From: UBA4416 sp044238845
Lineage (GTDB): Bacteria; Bacteroidota; Bacteroidia; B-17B0; Aurantibacillaceae
Length of the DNA: 64,000 nucleotides
Reading direction: 5' to 3'
Assembly (NCBI GenBank): GCA_044238845.1
Contig: JBIICN010000017.1
Span: 1-64,000 of the forward strand
Part shown: one piece after another, positions 34,838-44,236 of the stretch
Layout of the letters: the number at the start of each line of letters is the position of its first letter
How positions within the stretch are numbered: position 1 is the stretch's first letter
Notes under the pieces: generated by a model
The model's input: only the letters and a program-made list of their open reading frames with translations
Database searches by the model: none
What the model was told of the DNA's origin: nothing
Program-made: the position numbers and the translations under genes

Positions 34838-35743
34838 ATGTTTTCATTTTTAAAGAAACCATATCCTTATAATACATTTTCATATAGAGATGTTTACTCT
34901 AATTTTTTGATTGGTTGTTTTGTTGCTTTTTTTTTAATTGTATTTCAGCCTTTTGGAGTATCGATATGGCAAACTAATTATAAAGTATTGAAATTATTGG
35001 GTTTTGGATTTGTGTCTTTTATATGCCCGCTTATTTTTAGATTCATTTCCACTTCTATTTTTAAAAAGCAAAATCCCGAAGAAAGCTGGACGGTATGGAA
35101 AGAAACGTTGGGTTTACTTTTAGTGTTAGTATTTATTACTTTTGGAAATTTATGTTATGGAAATTTAATAAGAATTAGTCACGTTAATTTTCAAGAATTA
35201 TTACTGACATTAACGGCCACTCTTTTATTAGGTCTTTTTCCAATAACAGCCAATGTGCTTTTAAAATACAATCGTTTTGTCATATTAAATCAAAAGGATG
35301 CTGAATTGATGGAAGCTGAGGTTTTAGATTTTCAGCATAGAGTAGAGGCGGGGTCTCCATCAGATATAGTGAATGAAACTCGATTAACACAAGAAGCATT
35401 GATTTTATTTGCCGAAAACGAAAAAGATAAAATTGAGCTAAATCCAGAGGAACTATTATTTATTGAATCAGCAGATAATTATTCAAATATTGTGTTTTAC
35501 AGAAACCATAAAGTCAATAAGCTATTATTACGAGGAAGCTTAAAACGCATAGAATCTCAAATTGCATTTCTGTTTATTGTTAGATGTCATAGAAGTTATA
35601 TTGTTAATTTAAAGCAGATCAATCATATTAAAGGAAATGCTCAAGGTTACCGAATTGAGTTTAAATCCGAATTAAAGGAGACTATTCCTGTTTCCAGAAA
35701 TTATAGTAAGGCGCTTTTTGAAAGATTAGAATCTTTAAAATAA
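34838..35743 (+). CDS. Membrane-anchored LytTR transcriptional regulator
   Basis: 301 residues: four hydrophobic helices (about 22-42, 50-70, 90-108, 120-142), a linker, then a cytoplasmic LytTR DNA-binding domain (about 200-298: LLFIESADNYSNIVFYRN, FLFIVRCHRSYIVNLKQI). There is no receiver domain, so the membrane part probably senses directly. It is read with rimO. Between it and the next gene, which has its own promoter, lie repeated CCC-containing sites that could be its operator. Confidence 0.88.
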   Translation: MFSFLKKPYPYNTFSYRDVYSNFLIGCFVAFFLIVFQPFGVSIWQTNYKVLKLLGFGFVSFICPLIFRFISTSIFKKQNPEESWTVWKETLGLLLVLVFITFGNLCYGNLIRISHVNFQELLLTLTATLLLGLFPITANVLLKYNRFVILNQKDAELMEAEVLDFQHRVEAGSPSDIVNETRLTQEALILFAENEKDKIELNPEELLFIESADNYSNIVFYRNHKVNKLLLRGSLKRIESQIAFLFIVRCHRSYIVNLKQINHIKGNAQGYRIEFKSELKETIPVSRNYSKALFERLESLK

Positions 35744-35747
35744 TTGA

Positions 35748-35827
35748 CATTTACCCCAATTCATATAAAGACCTTTGTCATTCATCCCAAACTTTGATAT
35801 TTATCCCAAAGTATTGCTAATCAGCCC
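35748..35827 (+). promoter_or_regulatory. Direct repeats, possible LytTR operator
   Basis: CATTTACCCCAA (35748), CATTCATCCCAA (35779), TATTTATCCCAA (35798) and a weaker GCTAATCAGCCC (35816) lie in the same orientation at intervals of 31, 19 and 18 bp, near whole turns of the helix. They sit 30-110 bp upstream of the -7 box of the 35888 gene and just after the membrane LytTR gene. Binding is inferred. Confidence 0.5.
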
Positions 35828-35857
35828 TTTTAATTGACTTGAGGTATTAACTTGTTG

Positions 35858-35865
35858 TAGATTTG
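35858..35865 (+). promoter_or_regulatory. -7 element TAGATTTG for the 35888 gene
   Basis: Exact TAnnTTTG; a TTG at 35839-35841 is 16 bp upstream, shorter than the usual spacing, as expected for an activated promoter. Leader length about 18 nt. Confidence 0.5.
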
Positions 35866-35887
35866 TTTCCATAAAAAAATATTAATT

Positions 35888-36544
35888 ATGGAAAAAATGA
35901 CTTCAATAATGCTTTTTATTCATGTGGTTGCTGCAACAGGTGCATTAATTTCGGGCGCATTAGCCATTATTTTAAAACGCAATACTCCAAAACATAAACC
36001 CGTTGGCAAATTTTACTTTTGGTGTATGACCATTGTATTCGTAACTGCTACTTTTGTATCAGTGGTTAAACATTTGCAGTTTTTATTTTTAATTGGAATT
36101 TTTACTTATTATTCAACTGTAATTGCTTACAGAGCTTTAAAACTAAACAACTTGCACAATGGGCAAAAGCCTCATTTAATTGATTGGTTAATTGAAGCAA
36201 TAGCAGGCATCACCTTTTTAGGCATGGTAGCTTTTGCCATACTTGTTTTTTATCAAACTAAAAACACTGAAGCTATAATTCCTTTTGTGTTTGGCGTTTT
36301 TGGTACTTATGGCGTATATAGAAATATAATGAAGTTTATATATGGTCAAACAGAAACCATGTATTGGCTAAAAAAACATATAGGAAATATGTGTGGCAGT
36401 TATATTGGAGCTATCACTGCTTTTTTTGTTAACCAAAGTCAACATATTCCTTTTCCTCAAATTATTTTATGGTTGGGGCCAACTGCTATTTTGGTGCCTA
36501 TTATTACTATTGAGTTAAAGAAAGTAAAATCAAAAGCTTTATAA
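35888..36544 (+). CDS. DUF2306-like integral membrane protein
   Basis: 218 residues with six or seven hydrophobic helices. It opens FIHVVAATGALISGALAIIL with KHKPVGKFYFW after the first helix, a pattern typical of DUF2306-like proteins, which keep a few His residues in membrane helices (FIHV, VVKHLQFL). The biochemical role is unknown. The position after a membrane LytTR protein and its putative operator suggests it is the regulated target or signalling partner. Confidence 0.7.
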   Translation: MEKMTSIMLFIHVVAATGALISGALAIILKRNTPKHKPVGKFYFWCMTIVFVTATFVSVVKHLQFLFLIGIFTYYSTVIAYRALKLNNLHNGQKPHLIDWLIEAIAGITFLGMVAFAILVFYQTKNTEAIIPFVFGVFGTYGVYRNIMKFIYGQTETMYWLKKHIGNMCGSYIGAITAFFVNQSQHIPFPQIILWLGPTAILVPIITIELKKVKSKAL

Positions 36545-36546
36545 CG

Positions 36547-37188
36547 CTATTTTAAAGGCTTGATAATACGTTTATCAACACAATATTTTAAAAGGCCTAA
36601 AATACCTTTGGTGTCGGTTTTTCTGAAAATATTTTTTCGGTGTGTTTCAACTGTGCGCTCACTAATAAATAAGGTTTCGGCAATTTTAGCATTGCTATAT
36701 TCTTTTGCTATCAATTCAATCACTTCAATTTCTCTTACAGATAAAGATATCTCTCTGGATTCATTAACCGTTGAGACTCTCATCATTTCGGCGTTTACTT
36801 CATCACTATAAAAAGTACCGCCATTTGCTACTTTATCAATTGCGTTTAATAATTCTTGTTTTCCAGTGTTTTTTAAAATGTAACCGTTAACGCCTGCTTT
36901 CAGCATGTCAGAGATTGTTTGTCTTTCTCCAAACATTGATAAGGCTATTACTTTTATTTTAGGATTTTGTTTTTTTAGAGATTCTGTTAGTTCAATACCA
37001 TCCATTTCTGGCATATTAATATCAGTTAACACAATATCAGGATTGTAATCAATAATTTCTTTTAGTGCTTGTTTTGGGAGGTTAGATTCTCCAACTATTG
37101 AAATATGAGTTTCGCCACTTAATAAAGCTTTTAGTCCATCAATCAGCATTTGATGATCGTCAACTAAATATATTTTTATTTTATTCAC
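36547..37188 (-). CDS. NarL/LuxR-family response regulator
   Basis: 213 residues starting at GTG 37188. The receiver domain has D10/D11, phospho-acceptor D56 in VLTDINMP, S in IALSMFG and K in ILKNTG. A C-terminal LuxR-type HTH follows (about 148-205: SLSVREIEVIELIAKEYSNAKIAETLFISERTVETHRKNIF). It probably pairs with a HisKA_3 kinase; the only one here is the TPR kinase at 30923-32896. Convergent with the 35888 gene, two bases between stops. Confidence 0.93.
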   Translation of the reverse strand: MNKIKIYLVDDHQMLIDGLKALLSGETHISIVGESNLPKQALKEIIDYNPDIVLTDINMPEMDGIELTESLKKQNPKIKVIALSMFGERQTISDMLKAGVNGYILKNTGKQELLNAIDKVANGGTFYSDEVNAEMMRVSTVNESREISLSVREIEVIELIAKEYSNAKIAETLFISERTVETHRKNIFRKTDTKGILGLLKYCVDKRIIKPLK

Positions 37189-37312
37189 AGTCTCTTTATA
37201 AAGTAAGAAATTACTTCACTAAAATACATATTTATTGGTTTATAATAAAAGATTAATCTATTATTTGAAGTAATTGAGCGTGAAGGTAATTTAGAATAAC
37301 AAAATAGGTTTC

Positions 37313-37969
37313 TTATTTTAATGAAGAAACAAAAGTTTTTTCATATGCTTCCCATTTTAATTTTTGGTAATCGCCAGAACCATAATAATTAAGAATAGGC
37401 TCAAACGTTTTAGGTGGCATAAATCCTTTTAAAATATCTAATCGTTGAATTTGATTATTTAAAAATACAATAGAAGGATAGGCTAATTGATTATCTAAAA
37501 TAGAAGAAGCAAATTGGTGAGGGGCTTTTGGATTTGAATTATCAGAGCTTACAAATACGTATTTATCAAATTTGACACTGTCTTTTGTTTCTGCATCAAA
37601 CTTTACAGCATAAAAATTATCGTTAATATATTTTGCAATTTGAGGGTTACTAAATGTTTGGTTACTCATCATTTTGCAAGGGCCACACCATGTTGTATAA
37701 ACGTCAATCATAATAGGACGAGGATTTTTTTTACATTTAATGTAGGCTTCATCAAATGTGATCCAGTTTACGGCTGAGTTTTCCTGAAATTCCGTATAGG
37801 TGTTTTCAGAAGCAAATGAAAATGATGAATTGTCTTGTTCAATGAAATTACTAACCCTGTTTTCGGGAGAATTAATTGATGCTTGTAGGGTGCTCTTTTT
37901 ACAGGTATAAAACACAATAGCCAAAATTATAATTCCGGCCATTGAGATATCTTTCCAGTTAACGCTCAT
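37313..37969 (-). CDS. Membrane-anchored thioredoxin-fold protein
   Basis: 218 residues with an N-terminal membrane helix (about 9-24) and a periplasmic thioredoxin-like domain holding TTWCGPCKMM (CxxC around residues 95-98) and a VFLNNQ strand before a cis-Pro-like position (AYPSIVF). A disulfide oxidoreductase acting in the periplasm, perhaps in cytochrome or secreted-protein folding. It stands alone between the NarL regulator and the peptide transporters. Confidence 0.83.
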   Translation of the reverse strand: MSVNWKDISMAGIIILAIVFYTCKKSTLQASINSPENRVSNFIEQDNSSFSFASENTYTEFQENSAVNWITFDEAYIKCKKNPRPIMIDVYTTWCGPCKMMSNQTFSNPQIAKYINDNFYAVKFDAETKDSVKFDKYVFVSSDNSNPKAPHQFASSILDNQLAYPSIVFLNNQIQRLDILKGFMPPKTFEPILNYYGSGDYQKLKWEAYEKTFVSSLK

Positions 37970-38040
37970 AATGTAAAAGTTTCAAATGCTGTGCCAAAAT
38001 TTGTTAATCTAAACGACTTCGCAATTACCAAAACGTTAAA

Positions 38041-39552
38041 TTATTTAACCCCACCCATTAATTTTTTCACTAAAGGAGAAATGCCAATTAATACGATACC
38101 AGCTATCAGTGCATATATACCTAATTGCTTATAACCATCTGCATAAATGCTTAGTTTTTCTAAGTTGCTTGAATTTTCGGATGCACTCGCAATATTAGCA
38201 CCGAGTAAACCTGCAAAATATTGTCCATAGGCACTTGCTAAAAACCACATCCCCATAATAACGGCTTGTAGTTTTTGTGGCGATAATTTGGTCATAACCG
38301 ATGTGCCAATAGGAGAGAGGCAAAGTTCACCAAAGGTGATGATGAACCAACCAAAAGCGAAAAGACCTAAAGAAGAAATACCATTTCCATCGCTAAATAA
38401 TTTACTAGAATAGAAAATATAAAAGCCAATCGCTAAAAAGATGAATCCTAAACCAAACTTAACAATGGTATTAGGTTCGGCTTTTCGGTTAGCTAGCCAC
38501 AACCATAGCAAACCTAAAGGTGTAGCGAAGATAATCACATATAATGAGTTGGACGAGTTGTTTACTCCGTTTGGATCTAATGGAATACCAAGGATTGAAT
38601 CACTCAAATTATTGGCTGCAAAAATACTTAAAGAACCTCCACTTTGCTCAAAAAATGCCCAAAAGAAAATTGAGAAAATCATAAATAATAAGGCTGCCAC
38701 TATTTTTTTATTTTCTACCACCGAAAAATTTCTCATTTCAAAAATCACATATAATACAGCTAAAGGTCCAATCGTGTACATAAACCAATCGGTATATTCT
38801 GTTTTGGCCACCATAAACATAATAACTGGGACTGCAATTAAAGAACCTACAAAGGTTAATATTTCTCTGGTTAATCTTGTGTTTTTTGGTAAATGTAAAA
38901 GTGGCGATAATCCTATGTTCCCTAATTTTTTTTGAGTTTGTGTAAAGGTTAATAAACTAATCATCATAAAAATAGATGACAATCCAAAAGCTACATTCCA
39001 ACGCATAGCTTCAGGTACTAATGATGAAATCATTTCTCCTTTGCCAATAGCAATACAAGCATAGCCACCAAAAAAAGCACCGGCATTAACACCCGCATAA
39101 AATAACATAAAACCAGCGTCAACTCTATTGTCACCATCTTTATATAAATTACCTACCATACTTGAGATATTAGGTTTAAAAAAACCAGTTCCAACCACGT
39201 TAAATGAAATTCCTAAAAAAAAGAAATCACTTGGATTAATAGCTAGTAAAACACTACCAATAATCATTAAAATACCACCCCAAAATAAGGAACGACGTTT
39301 TCCTAATATTTTATCAGCAAACAATCCTCCAACAAATGTAAAGGCATATACAAAGGCTTGTGTGGCTCCATATTGTAAATTAGCAACTACTTCATTAAAA
39401 TTAAGATGGTTTATCATAAAGAACACCAACATGCCTCGCATTCCGTAAAACGAAAAACGTTCCCACATTTCACTAAAAAATAAAGGCCAAATTTGTTTTG
39501 GGTATTTGCCTTTAAAGTCTTGTATTTCTTCTATTGTTAGTTCTTTAGACAT
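38041..39552 (-). CDS. POT/PTR family proton-coupled peptide transporter
   Basis: 503 residues from ATG 39552 (an ATG at 39564 and a TTG at 39579 are alternatives). Twelve to fourteen helices of the major facilitator superfamily with the POT signature EMWERFSFYGMR near the N-terminus, GTGFFKPNISSMVG and FGELCLSPIG. Imports di- and tripeptides with protons. A second POT gene lies just upstream, separated by a terminator, so each is expressed on its own. The two are clearly paralogous. Confidence 0.93.
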   Translation of the reverse strand: MSKELTIEEIQDFKGKYPKQIWPLFFSEMWERFSFYGMRGMLVFFMINHLNFNEVVANLQYGATQAFVYAFTFVGGLFADKILGKRRSLFWGGILMIIGSVLLAINPSDFFFLGISFNVVGTGFFKPNISSMVGNLYKDGDNRVDAGFMLFYAGVNAGAFFGGYACIAIGKGEMISSLVPEAMRWNVAFGLSSIFMMISLLTFTQTQKKLGNIGLSPLLHLPKNTRLTREILTFVGSLIAVPVIMFMVAKTEYTDWFMYTIGPLAVLYVIFEMRNFSVVENKKIVAALLFMIFSIFFWAFFEQSGGSLSIFAANNLSDSILGIPLDPNGVNNSSNSLYVIIFATPLGLLWLWLANRKAEPNTIVKFGLGFIFLAIGFYIFYSSKLFSDGNGISSLGLFAFGWFIITFGELCLSPIGTSVMTKLSPQKLQAVIMGMWFLASAYGQYFAGLLGANIASASENSSNLEKLSIYADGYKQLGIYALIAGIVLIGISPLVKKLMGGVK

Positions 39553-39590
39553 AGTAATTGACATTGTTGAGGAAATCAAATATAATAAAA

Positions 39591-39617
39591 AAACCTCTCT
39601 AGTTTTTAGAGAGGTTT
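39591..39617 (-). terminator. Terminator after the second POT gene
   Basis: An 11-bp stem AAACCTCTCTA/TAGAGAGGTTT with a 5-nt loop, followed on the minus strand by a run of Ts. Lies 21 bp past the stop of the 39638-41332 gene. Confidence 0.85.
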
Positions 39618-39637
39618 ATAATATGAATTAACTGATT

Positions 39638-41332
39638 TTATTTTACACCGTGCATCATTTTTCTTAGAAATGGCGTTAATAGGAATAATATAATTGCTGC
39701 AATACCTGTTAAAACAACAAATACCATGAAAAATTCATATAAATTATGAATTTCCATGCCAACAAACGAAGGATTTACTGCACTAATTTGATTTTGATCT
39801 AATAATGCTAATTGTTCAGAAGTTGGGGTAACAGTTTTATTTAAAATTCCTTGAAGGTCAATTCCTAATTCTTCGGCTTTTTTAAATTTATCACCTGTAG
39901 CAGGAATTAATGCGCCTAAAGAACCCGCCAAAGCATATCCTGCGGCATTGGATAAAAAGAAAACTCCAAATAATAAGGATGCGAAACGTTTAGGAGATAA
40001 TTTACCAACTAATGATAAACCAATTGGAGATAAACATAATTCTGCAAATGTTTGAATTAAATATAAAAGAATTAACCATTGAATTCCTAATAAACCACTA
40101 TTTCCAAGGTCTTTTACATTATGAGCGATAATAAAATAACTGATAGCAATTAATGCTAAACCTATAGCTTGTTTAACAGTAGATAAAGGTTCTTTGTTTT
40201 TTGCTCTTAGTTTATCCCATAAAATACTAAACGGAAATGCAAAGGCAAAGACAAAAACGCCATTAAAAATTTGAACCATACTAGGAGGCATTTCCCAACC
40301 AAAAATATGCCTATCGGTTTGGTTATCCGCAATAAAAGTTAAAGAAGAGCCTGCTTGTTCAAATGCTGCCCAAAAAAATATGATAAAAAATCCTACAATA
40401 TAAATTACTAAAATTCTTTGTAATTCTACTTTTGTTAAAGATTTATCAGAAATGATTAATCCTGCAAGCGTTAATCCTAATGCATAAATAATTGGATAGA
40501 TAATTGTTTTTACAGGATTTGTACCTGCTAACATGTATCTAAATAGGAAAAATAAAGCAATAAAAGAAACCGCCGCCATGATTAAAGACATTGAAGAAAA
40601 TTCTGCTTCCTGCGCCTCTCCTTCTTCATAGTGAGATGCATCGTTATGTTTTGGTAATCCTCCTAAAGGTTTTCCTTCGGGTGTTACTACGTATTTATCT
40701 TTTAAGAAATAAAAAACAGCAGATCCAATTAACATTGCAATAGAGGCTGCTAAAAAGCCCCATTTAAATGCATGAATATCTCTTATGCCACCAGCATCTT
40801 TAACATCGCCCAATAAAGGACAAATTAATTGACCTAAAAAGGCACCCAAGTTAATACCCATATAAAAAATTGTAAAAGCTGTATCTAGTTTGCTTTTTTC
40901 TTGTTTTGGGTATAAGCTACCAACCATACTCGAAATATTTGGTTTAAAGAAACCATTACCAAATATGATAATTGTTAAAGCAACCCATAGTAATGTTTTT
41001 GCCAGATCTAAATTGGAACTAAAAACAGTAGCGCTTCCAAACAGAATTAATTGACCAATTGCCATCATGACACCACCAAGTAATATACAATTTCTGTTTC
41101 CAAAAAAACGATCAGATACAAAGCCACCTAGCATTGGAGTTAAATAGCATAATCCTAAAAAACCACCGTATATTAATGACGAATCAGCTTCTTTCATCAT
41201 TAGCGAATTAACCATAAATAAGGTTAGAATAGCACGCATTCCATAGAAGTTGAAACGTTCCCACATTTCTGTTCCAAATAATACCCAAAGTCCTTTTGGA
41301 TGGCTTGTTTTTTGTTCAATTGCTTGTTCCAT
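39638..41332 (-). CDS. POT/PTR family proton-coupled peptide transporter
   Basis: 564 residues with the POT signature EMWERFNFYGMR, GNGFFKPNISSMVGSLY and FAELCLSPIGLS. Longer than its neighbour by a cytoplasmic loop (about 215-245, HNDASHYEEGEAQEAEF) and a hydrophilic stretch before the last helix (about 490-530). It has its own terminator. Substrates are presumably small peptides released by the secreted proteases; specificity cannot be read from sequence. Confidence 0.93.
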   Translation of the reverse strand: MEQAIEQKTSHPKGLWVLFGTEMWERFNFYGMRAILTLFMVNSLMMKEADSSLIYGGFLGLCYLTPMLGGFVSDRFFGNRNCILLGGVMMAIGQLILFGSATVFSSNLDLAKTLLWVALTIIIFGNGFFKPNISSMVGSLYPKQEKSKLDTAFTIFYMGINLGAFLGQLICPLLGDVKDAGGIRDIHAFKWGFLAASIAMLIGSAVFYFLKDKYVVTPEGKPLGGLPKHNDASHYEEGEAQEAEFSSMSLIMAAVSFIALFFLFRYMLAGTNPVKTIIYPIIYALGLTLAGLIISDKSLTKVELQRILVIYIVGFFIIFFWAAFEQAGSSLTFIADNQTDRHIFGWEMPPSMVQIFNGVFVFAFAFPFSILWDKLRAKNKEPLSTVKQAIGLALIAISYFIIAHNVKDLGNSGLLGIQWLILLYLIQTFAELCLSPIGLSLVGKLSPKRFASLLFGVFFLSNAAGYALAGSLGALIPATGDKFKKAEELGIDLQGILNKTVTPTSEQLALLDQNQISAVNPSFVGMEIHNLYEFFMVFVVLTGIAAIILFLLTPFLRKMMHGVK

Positions 41333-41433
41333 ATAATAGTTTTAGTGTTTTTTAATTAGTCGACTAAAATACCAATTATTTACCTAATTCAATAGTTTAT
41401 CTAAGTTTTTATAAAAAATAAGGGGTAAAAAAA

Positions 41434-41459
41434 ATCCCCAGAAAGTGATTTCTGGGGAT
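41434..41459 (-). terminator. Terminator after the cold-shock gene
   Basis: An 11-bp perfect stem ATCCCCAGAAA/TTTCTGGGGAT with GTGA loop, followed on the minus strand by eight Ts. Confidence 0.9.
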
Positions 41460-41483
41460 AAAATTTTAAATGGTATTATATAA

Positions 41484-41675
41484 CTAAGATAGTTTTACGT
41501 TTACTGCATTTAATCCTTTTTTACCTTCTTGAATTTCGAAAGTAACATTGTCGTTTTCTCTGATTTTGTCTACTAAACCAGTTACGTGTACAAAGTACTC
41601 TTTTCCTGATTCTTCCTCTTTAATGAAACCAAAACCTTTAGTTTCGTTAAAAAATTTTACTGTTCCTGTGCTCAT
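41484..41675 (-). CDS. CspA-family cold-shock protein
   Basis: 63 residues, a single cold-shock domain: MSTGTVKFFNETKGFGFI (RNP1 KGFGFI) and EYFVHVTGL (RNP2 variant YFVHVT). Binds single-stranded RNA and DNA as an RNA chaperone in the cytoplasm. Monocistronic, with a -7 box at 41704-41711 and a strong terminator. The leader is short (about 25 nt), unlike the long cold-responsive leader of E. coli cspA, so constitutive expression is as likely as cold induction. Confidence 0.95.
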   Translation of the reverse strand: MSTGTVKFFNETKGFGFIKEEESGKEYFVHVTGLVDKIRENDNVTFEIQEGKKGLNAVNVKLS

Positions 41676-41703
41676 TTTATTTTTTTAAAAAATTATTTAT
41701 GCC

Positions 41704-41711
41704 CAAAGCTA
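41704..41711 (-). promoter_or_regulatory. -7 element TAGCTTTG of the cold-shock gene
   Basis: Exact TAnnTTTG on the minus strand, 28 bp upstream of ATG 41675. The -33 region is a T-run without TTTG. Confidence 0.55.
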
Positions 41712-41783
41712 ATAATAAATATTTTAGAAAAAAAACTTTTTTAGCAAAATAAATACCTCGTTTTAGGCTGATTTACATATCAA

Positions 41784-44060
41784 TTACAACTTAATTAATC
41801 GCGCTACTGATTTTTGTTTTCCGTCAGTAACTTCAACAATATAAGAACCATTTGCTAAAAATGAGAAATCAAAAACTTTAGAGAAATTCTCTGTTAATTT
41901 GATATTTTCAGTTCTTACAATGTTTCCTAAAATATCGTACACATTAATCATGGTTTTATTTTCGTCTAATAAATTTGCGGCATTGATTTCAACTTTTACA
42001 GAGTTTGAAAATGGATTTGGATATAGTGAAATATTAAAATTGTTTGAATATTGATTTATACCTGCTACACCTGCTGTTATTGTAAATGATTTTTTGTTAA
42101 TATCAAAAAATACATTTCCCACACTCATTACTTTTACTCTGCATAATGGTTTATTAACTGTAAAAGTTGGCAATGTAATACTTTGTGATCCATCGTTAGG
42201 CGTGTTTGCTAAAGAAAGAGTAAAAGTATTACCATTATCAGCACTAATGTAAATATCAACATTTGCACAACTAATTGGAGCTACATTTGTGTTATTTACA
42301 TTCCAAGTAATTGTTTGTGTTGAGTTACTTGGATAGGAAATTCCAGTAGTACTTTGAGATGTAACTGCAAATGGCCCTGTTGTTGCATCTATGGTTACTT
42401 GAGTGGTTGCCGTGCAAACGCCACCGCCGCCCATTTTATTATCGCGAGCGGTTAATCTAAATTTTAATGTTTGCGCTGTGCTTGGTAAAAATTCGCCGGC
42501 TACAGTTGTATATGTTCCTGCGATAATTGAGGATAATCTTGGGAACAATCTAGTTGGTGTTGTAACAGGCGCATAAGATCTAAAAAATGGTTTTGCTCCA
42601 TTATTCCAGTTGCCAGCAGCAGTTCCCAAATCAATTTCTTCCCATTGATAAGTTAATGCGTCGCCATTTGGATCGGTTGCAGATCCAGTTAATTCAAATG
42701 GTGTGCTTTTTGGAACTGTAATACTAGAGCCAGCAGAAACTGTTGGTGCACTATTTCCAGTTGCAGTCATTACATCACAATTATTACCTCCAGCATTATT
42801 AATAAAATTAGTAATTGCATCATAGCTATATCCGTGAAAATATGCAATACTATTTGGAGCAAGGTCTTGAGGCGAACAAATTCCAGCATAAGCCATAATG
42901 GTTACGCCACTGCCTGGTTCTACAGCATTTGCCGCACTTCTATTTCCCCCTGCGCAAGAACCTGTACTACCATTAAATGTATGATTTGCTCCAAATTGAT
43001 GGCCAACCTCATGAGCTACATAATCGATATCGTAAGGGTCGCCAACTGGACTAGGACTACCAGTAATTCCGCTTGCCTTTGCACTGACATTACAAACACA
43101 TCCTAAGCTAGCTAAACCACCGCCACCAGTACTAAAAGTATGGCCAATATCAAAGTTAGCAGAGCCAATAGTTGCTGTAATAACAGATTGACTTTTAGAG
43201 ATTAGTGAACTGGCATTGCCATTATCAGCTGCAGTAAAACCAGAACCTGTTGTACTTGTAAATAATACCAATGTTGTGGTAGGAACCAATACTAATTTTA
43301 CAGCAACTTCTGTTTCATATACTCCATCAACACGATTGATAGTTGTTACAACTTTTGCTAATGTTTGAGCGGTAGTTGGTGTTGCAGAACCTGTTGCTGC
43401 AACTGCATATTCTCTTGTACAAGCAACTGCCAAGCGATATGTTTTTAAGTTTGCTCCAGCGCAAATCGCAGTTGGAGCTGCAGTTTTTTCATGAATTTCA
43501 GATGAGTATTCAGAAAAACCTAAAACACCTTCGCAAATTCCTCTTTCATGTAATGGTTTTACAAAATCGCTTGTGTAATAAGTCATGTAATCATCGTTAT
43601 TCCATTTACAGTACGGGTCAATATAAACATCTCCTTTTTCAGTACGAATCATTCCGTGAAATCCAAATTCAGTTAAATCTAATTTTCCGCTTGCATAGGC
43701 ATCATCAATACCTCTTACATTGTAAGTTCTAATATTTGGAAAGCTATTTTGTAAGGCATCCTCCATAACTGGAGATTCAACTACTTTAAAGGATTGAATA
43801 CCTCCATCCGGCATCGGAAGATTGATGATGGTGGATGAATTATCTGCCGATATATTTTTATCTAATGGAGCTGATGCTAAAATGGTTTTCAAAGAATTGA
43901 GGTCTACATGAAATGTTTTAAACTTTTCTGGTACGATTTCTCTTTTTCCTGTAACTTGAATTTCTTTTTCATTAATAGTTCTCCATAATTCTTGATTATA
44001 TTGAGCTTTAGACGATAAGAAAGAAATAATAAGACTTGATAGAATAAATGTTTTTTTCAT
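41784..44060 (-). CDS. Reprolysin-like (M12B-type) metallopeptidase with T9SS sorting domain
   Basis: 758 residues. Signal peptide (to SKAQ), propeptide-like region (about 20-200), then a metzincin domain. HEVGHQFGANH has zinc ligands H350, H354 and H360 with catalytic E351, and the Met-turn is VTIMAYAGIC (about 386-395). Fibronectin/cadherin-like beta domains follow (about 430-660), then a type A Por sorting domain (SLYPNPFSN to SVARLIKL). Secreted through T9SS and probably degrades proteins outside the cell. Monocistronic; the peptide transporters nearby may use its products. Confidence 0.93.
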   Translation of the reverse strand: MKKTFILSSLIISFLSSKAQYNQELWRTINEKEIQVTGKREIVPEKFKTFHVDLNSLKTILASAPLDKNISADNSSTIINLPMPDGGIQSFKVVESPVMEDALQNSFPNIRTYNVRGIDDAYASGKLDLTEFGFHGMIRTEKGDVYIDPYCKWNNDDYMTYYTSDFVKPLHERGICEGVLGFSEYSSEIHEKTAAPTAICAGANLKTYRLAVACTREYAVAATGSATPTTAQTLAKVVTTINRVDGVYETEVAVKLVLVPTTTLVLFTSTTGSGFTAADNGNASSLISKSQSVITATIGSANFDIGHTFSTGGGGLASLGCVCNVSAKASGITGSPSPVGDPYDIDYVAHEVGHQFGANHTFNGSTGSCAGGNRSAANAVEPGSGVTIMAYAGICSPQDLAPNSIAYFHGYSYDAITNFINNAGGNNCDVMTATGNSAPTVSAGSSITVPKSTPFELTGSATDPNGDALTYQWEEIDLGTAAGNWNNGAKPFFRSYAPVTTPTRLFPRLSSIIAGTYTTVAGEFLPSTAQTLKFRLTARDNKMGGGGVCTATTQVTIDATTGPFAVTSQSTTGISYPSNSTQTITWNVNNTNVAPISCANVDIYISADNGNTFTLSLANTPNDGSQSITLPTFTVNKPLCRVKVMSVGNVFFDINKKSFTITAGVAGINQYSNNFNISLYPNPFSNSVKVEINAANLLDENKTMINVYDILGNIVRTENIKLTENFSKVFDFSFLANGSYIVEVTDGKQKSVARLIKL

Positions 44061-44198
44061 AGTTGAGCATTTGATTATTATAAATTTAAGAATCTAAATC
44101 GAAAAAAGCAAACTTCAAAAAAAATACAGTTTTGTTTTTTTAACAGTTTTATTATTAATAATATGATAAAAATCAAAGCATTAGTTTATAATATATAA

Positions 44199-44206
44199 TA
44201 TATTTG
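44199..44206 (+). promoter_or_regulatory. -7 element TATATTTG for the 44237 gene
   Basis: Exact TAnnTTTG about 30 bp before the ATG; no TTTG at the -33 position. Confidence 0.5.
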
Positions 44207-44236
44207 CTATATAATAAATCTTAACCCAACCCAATC

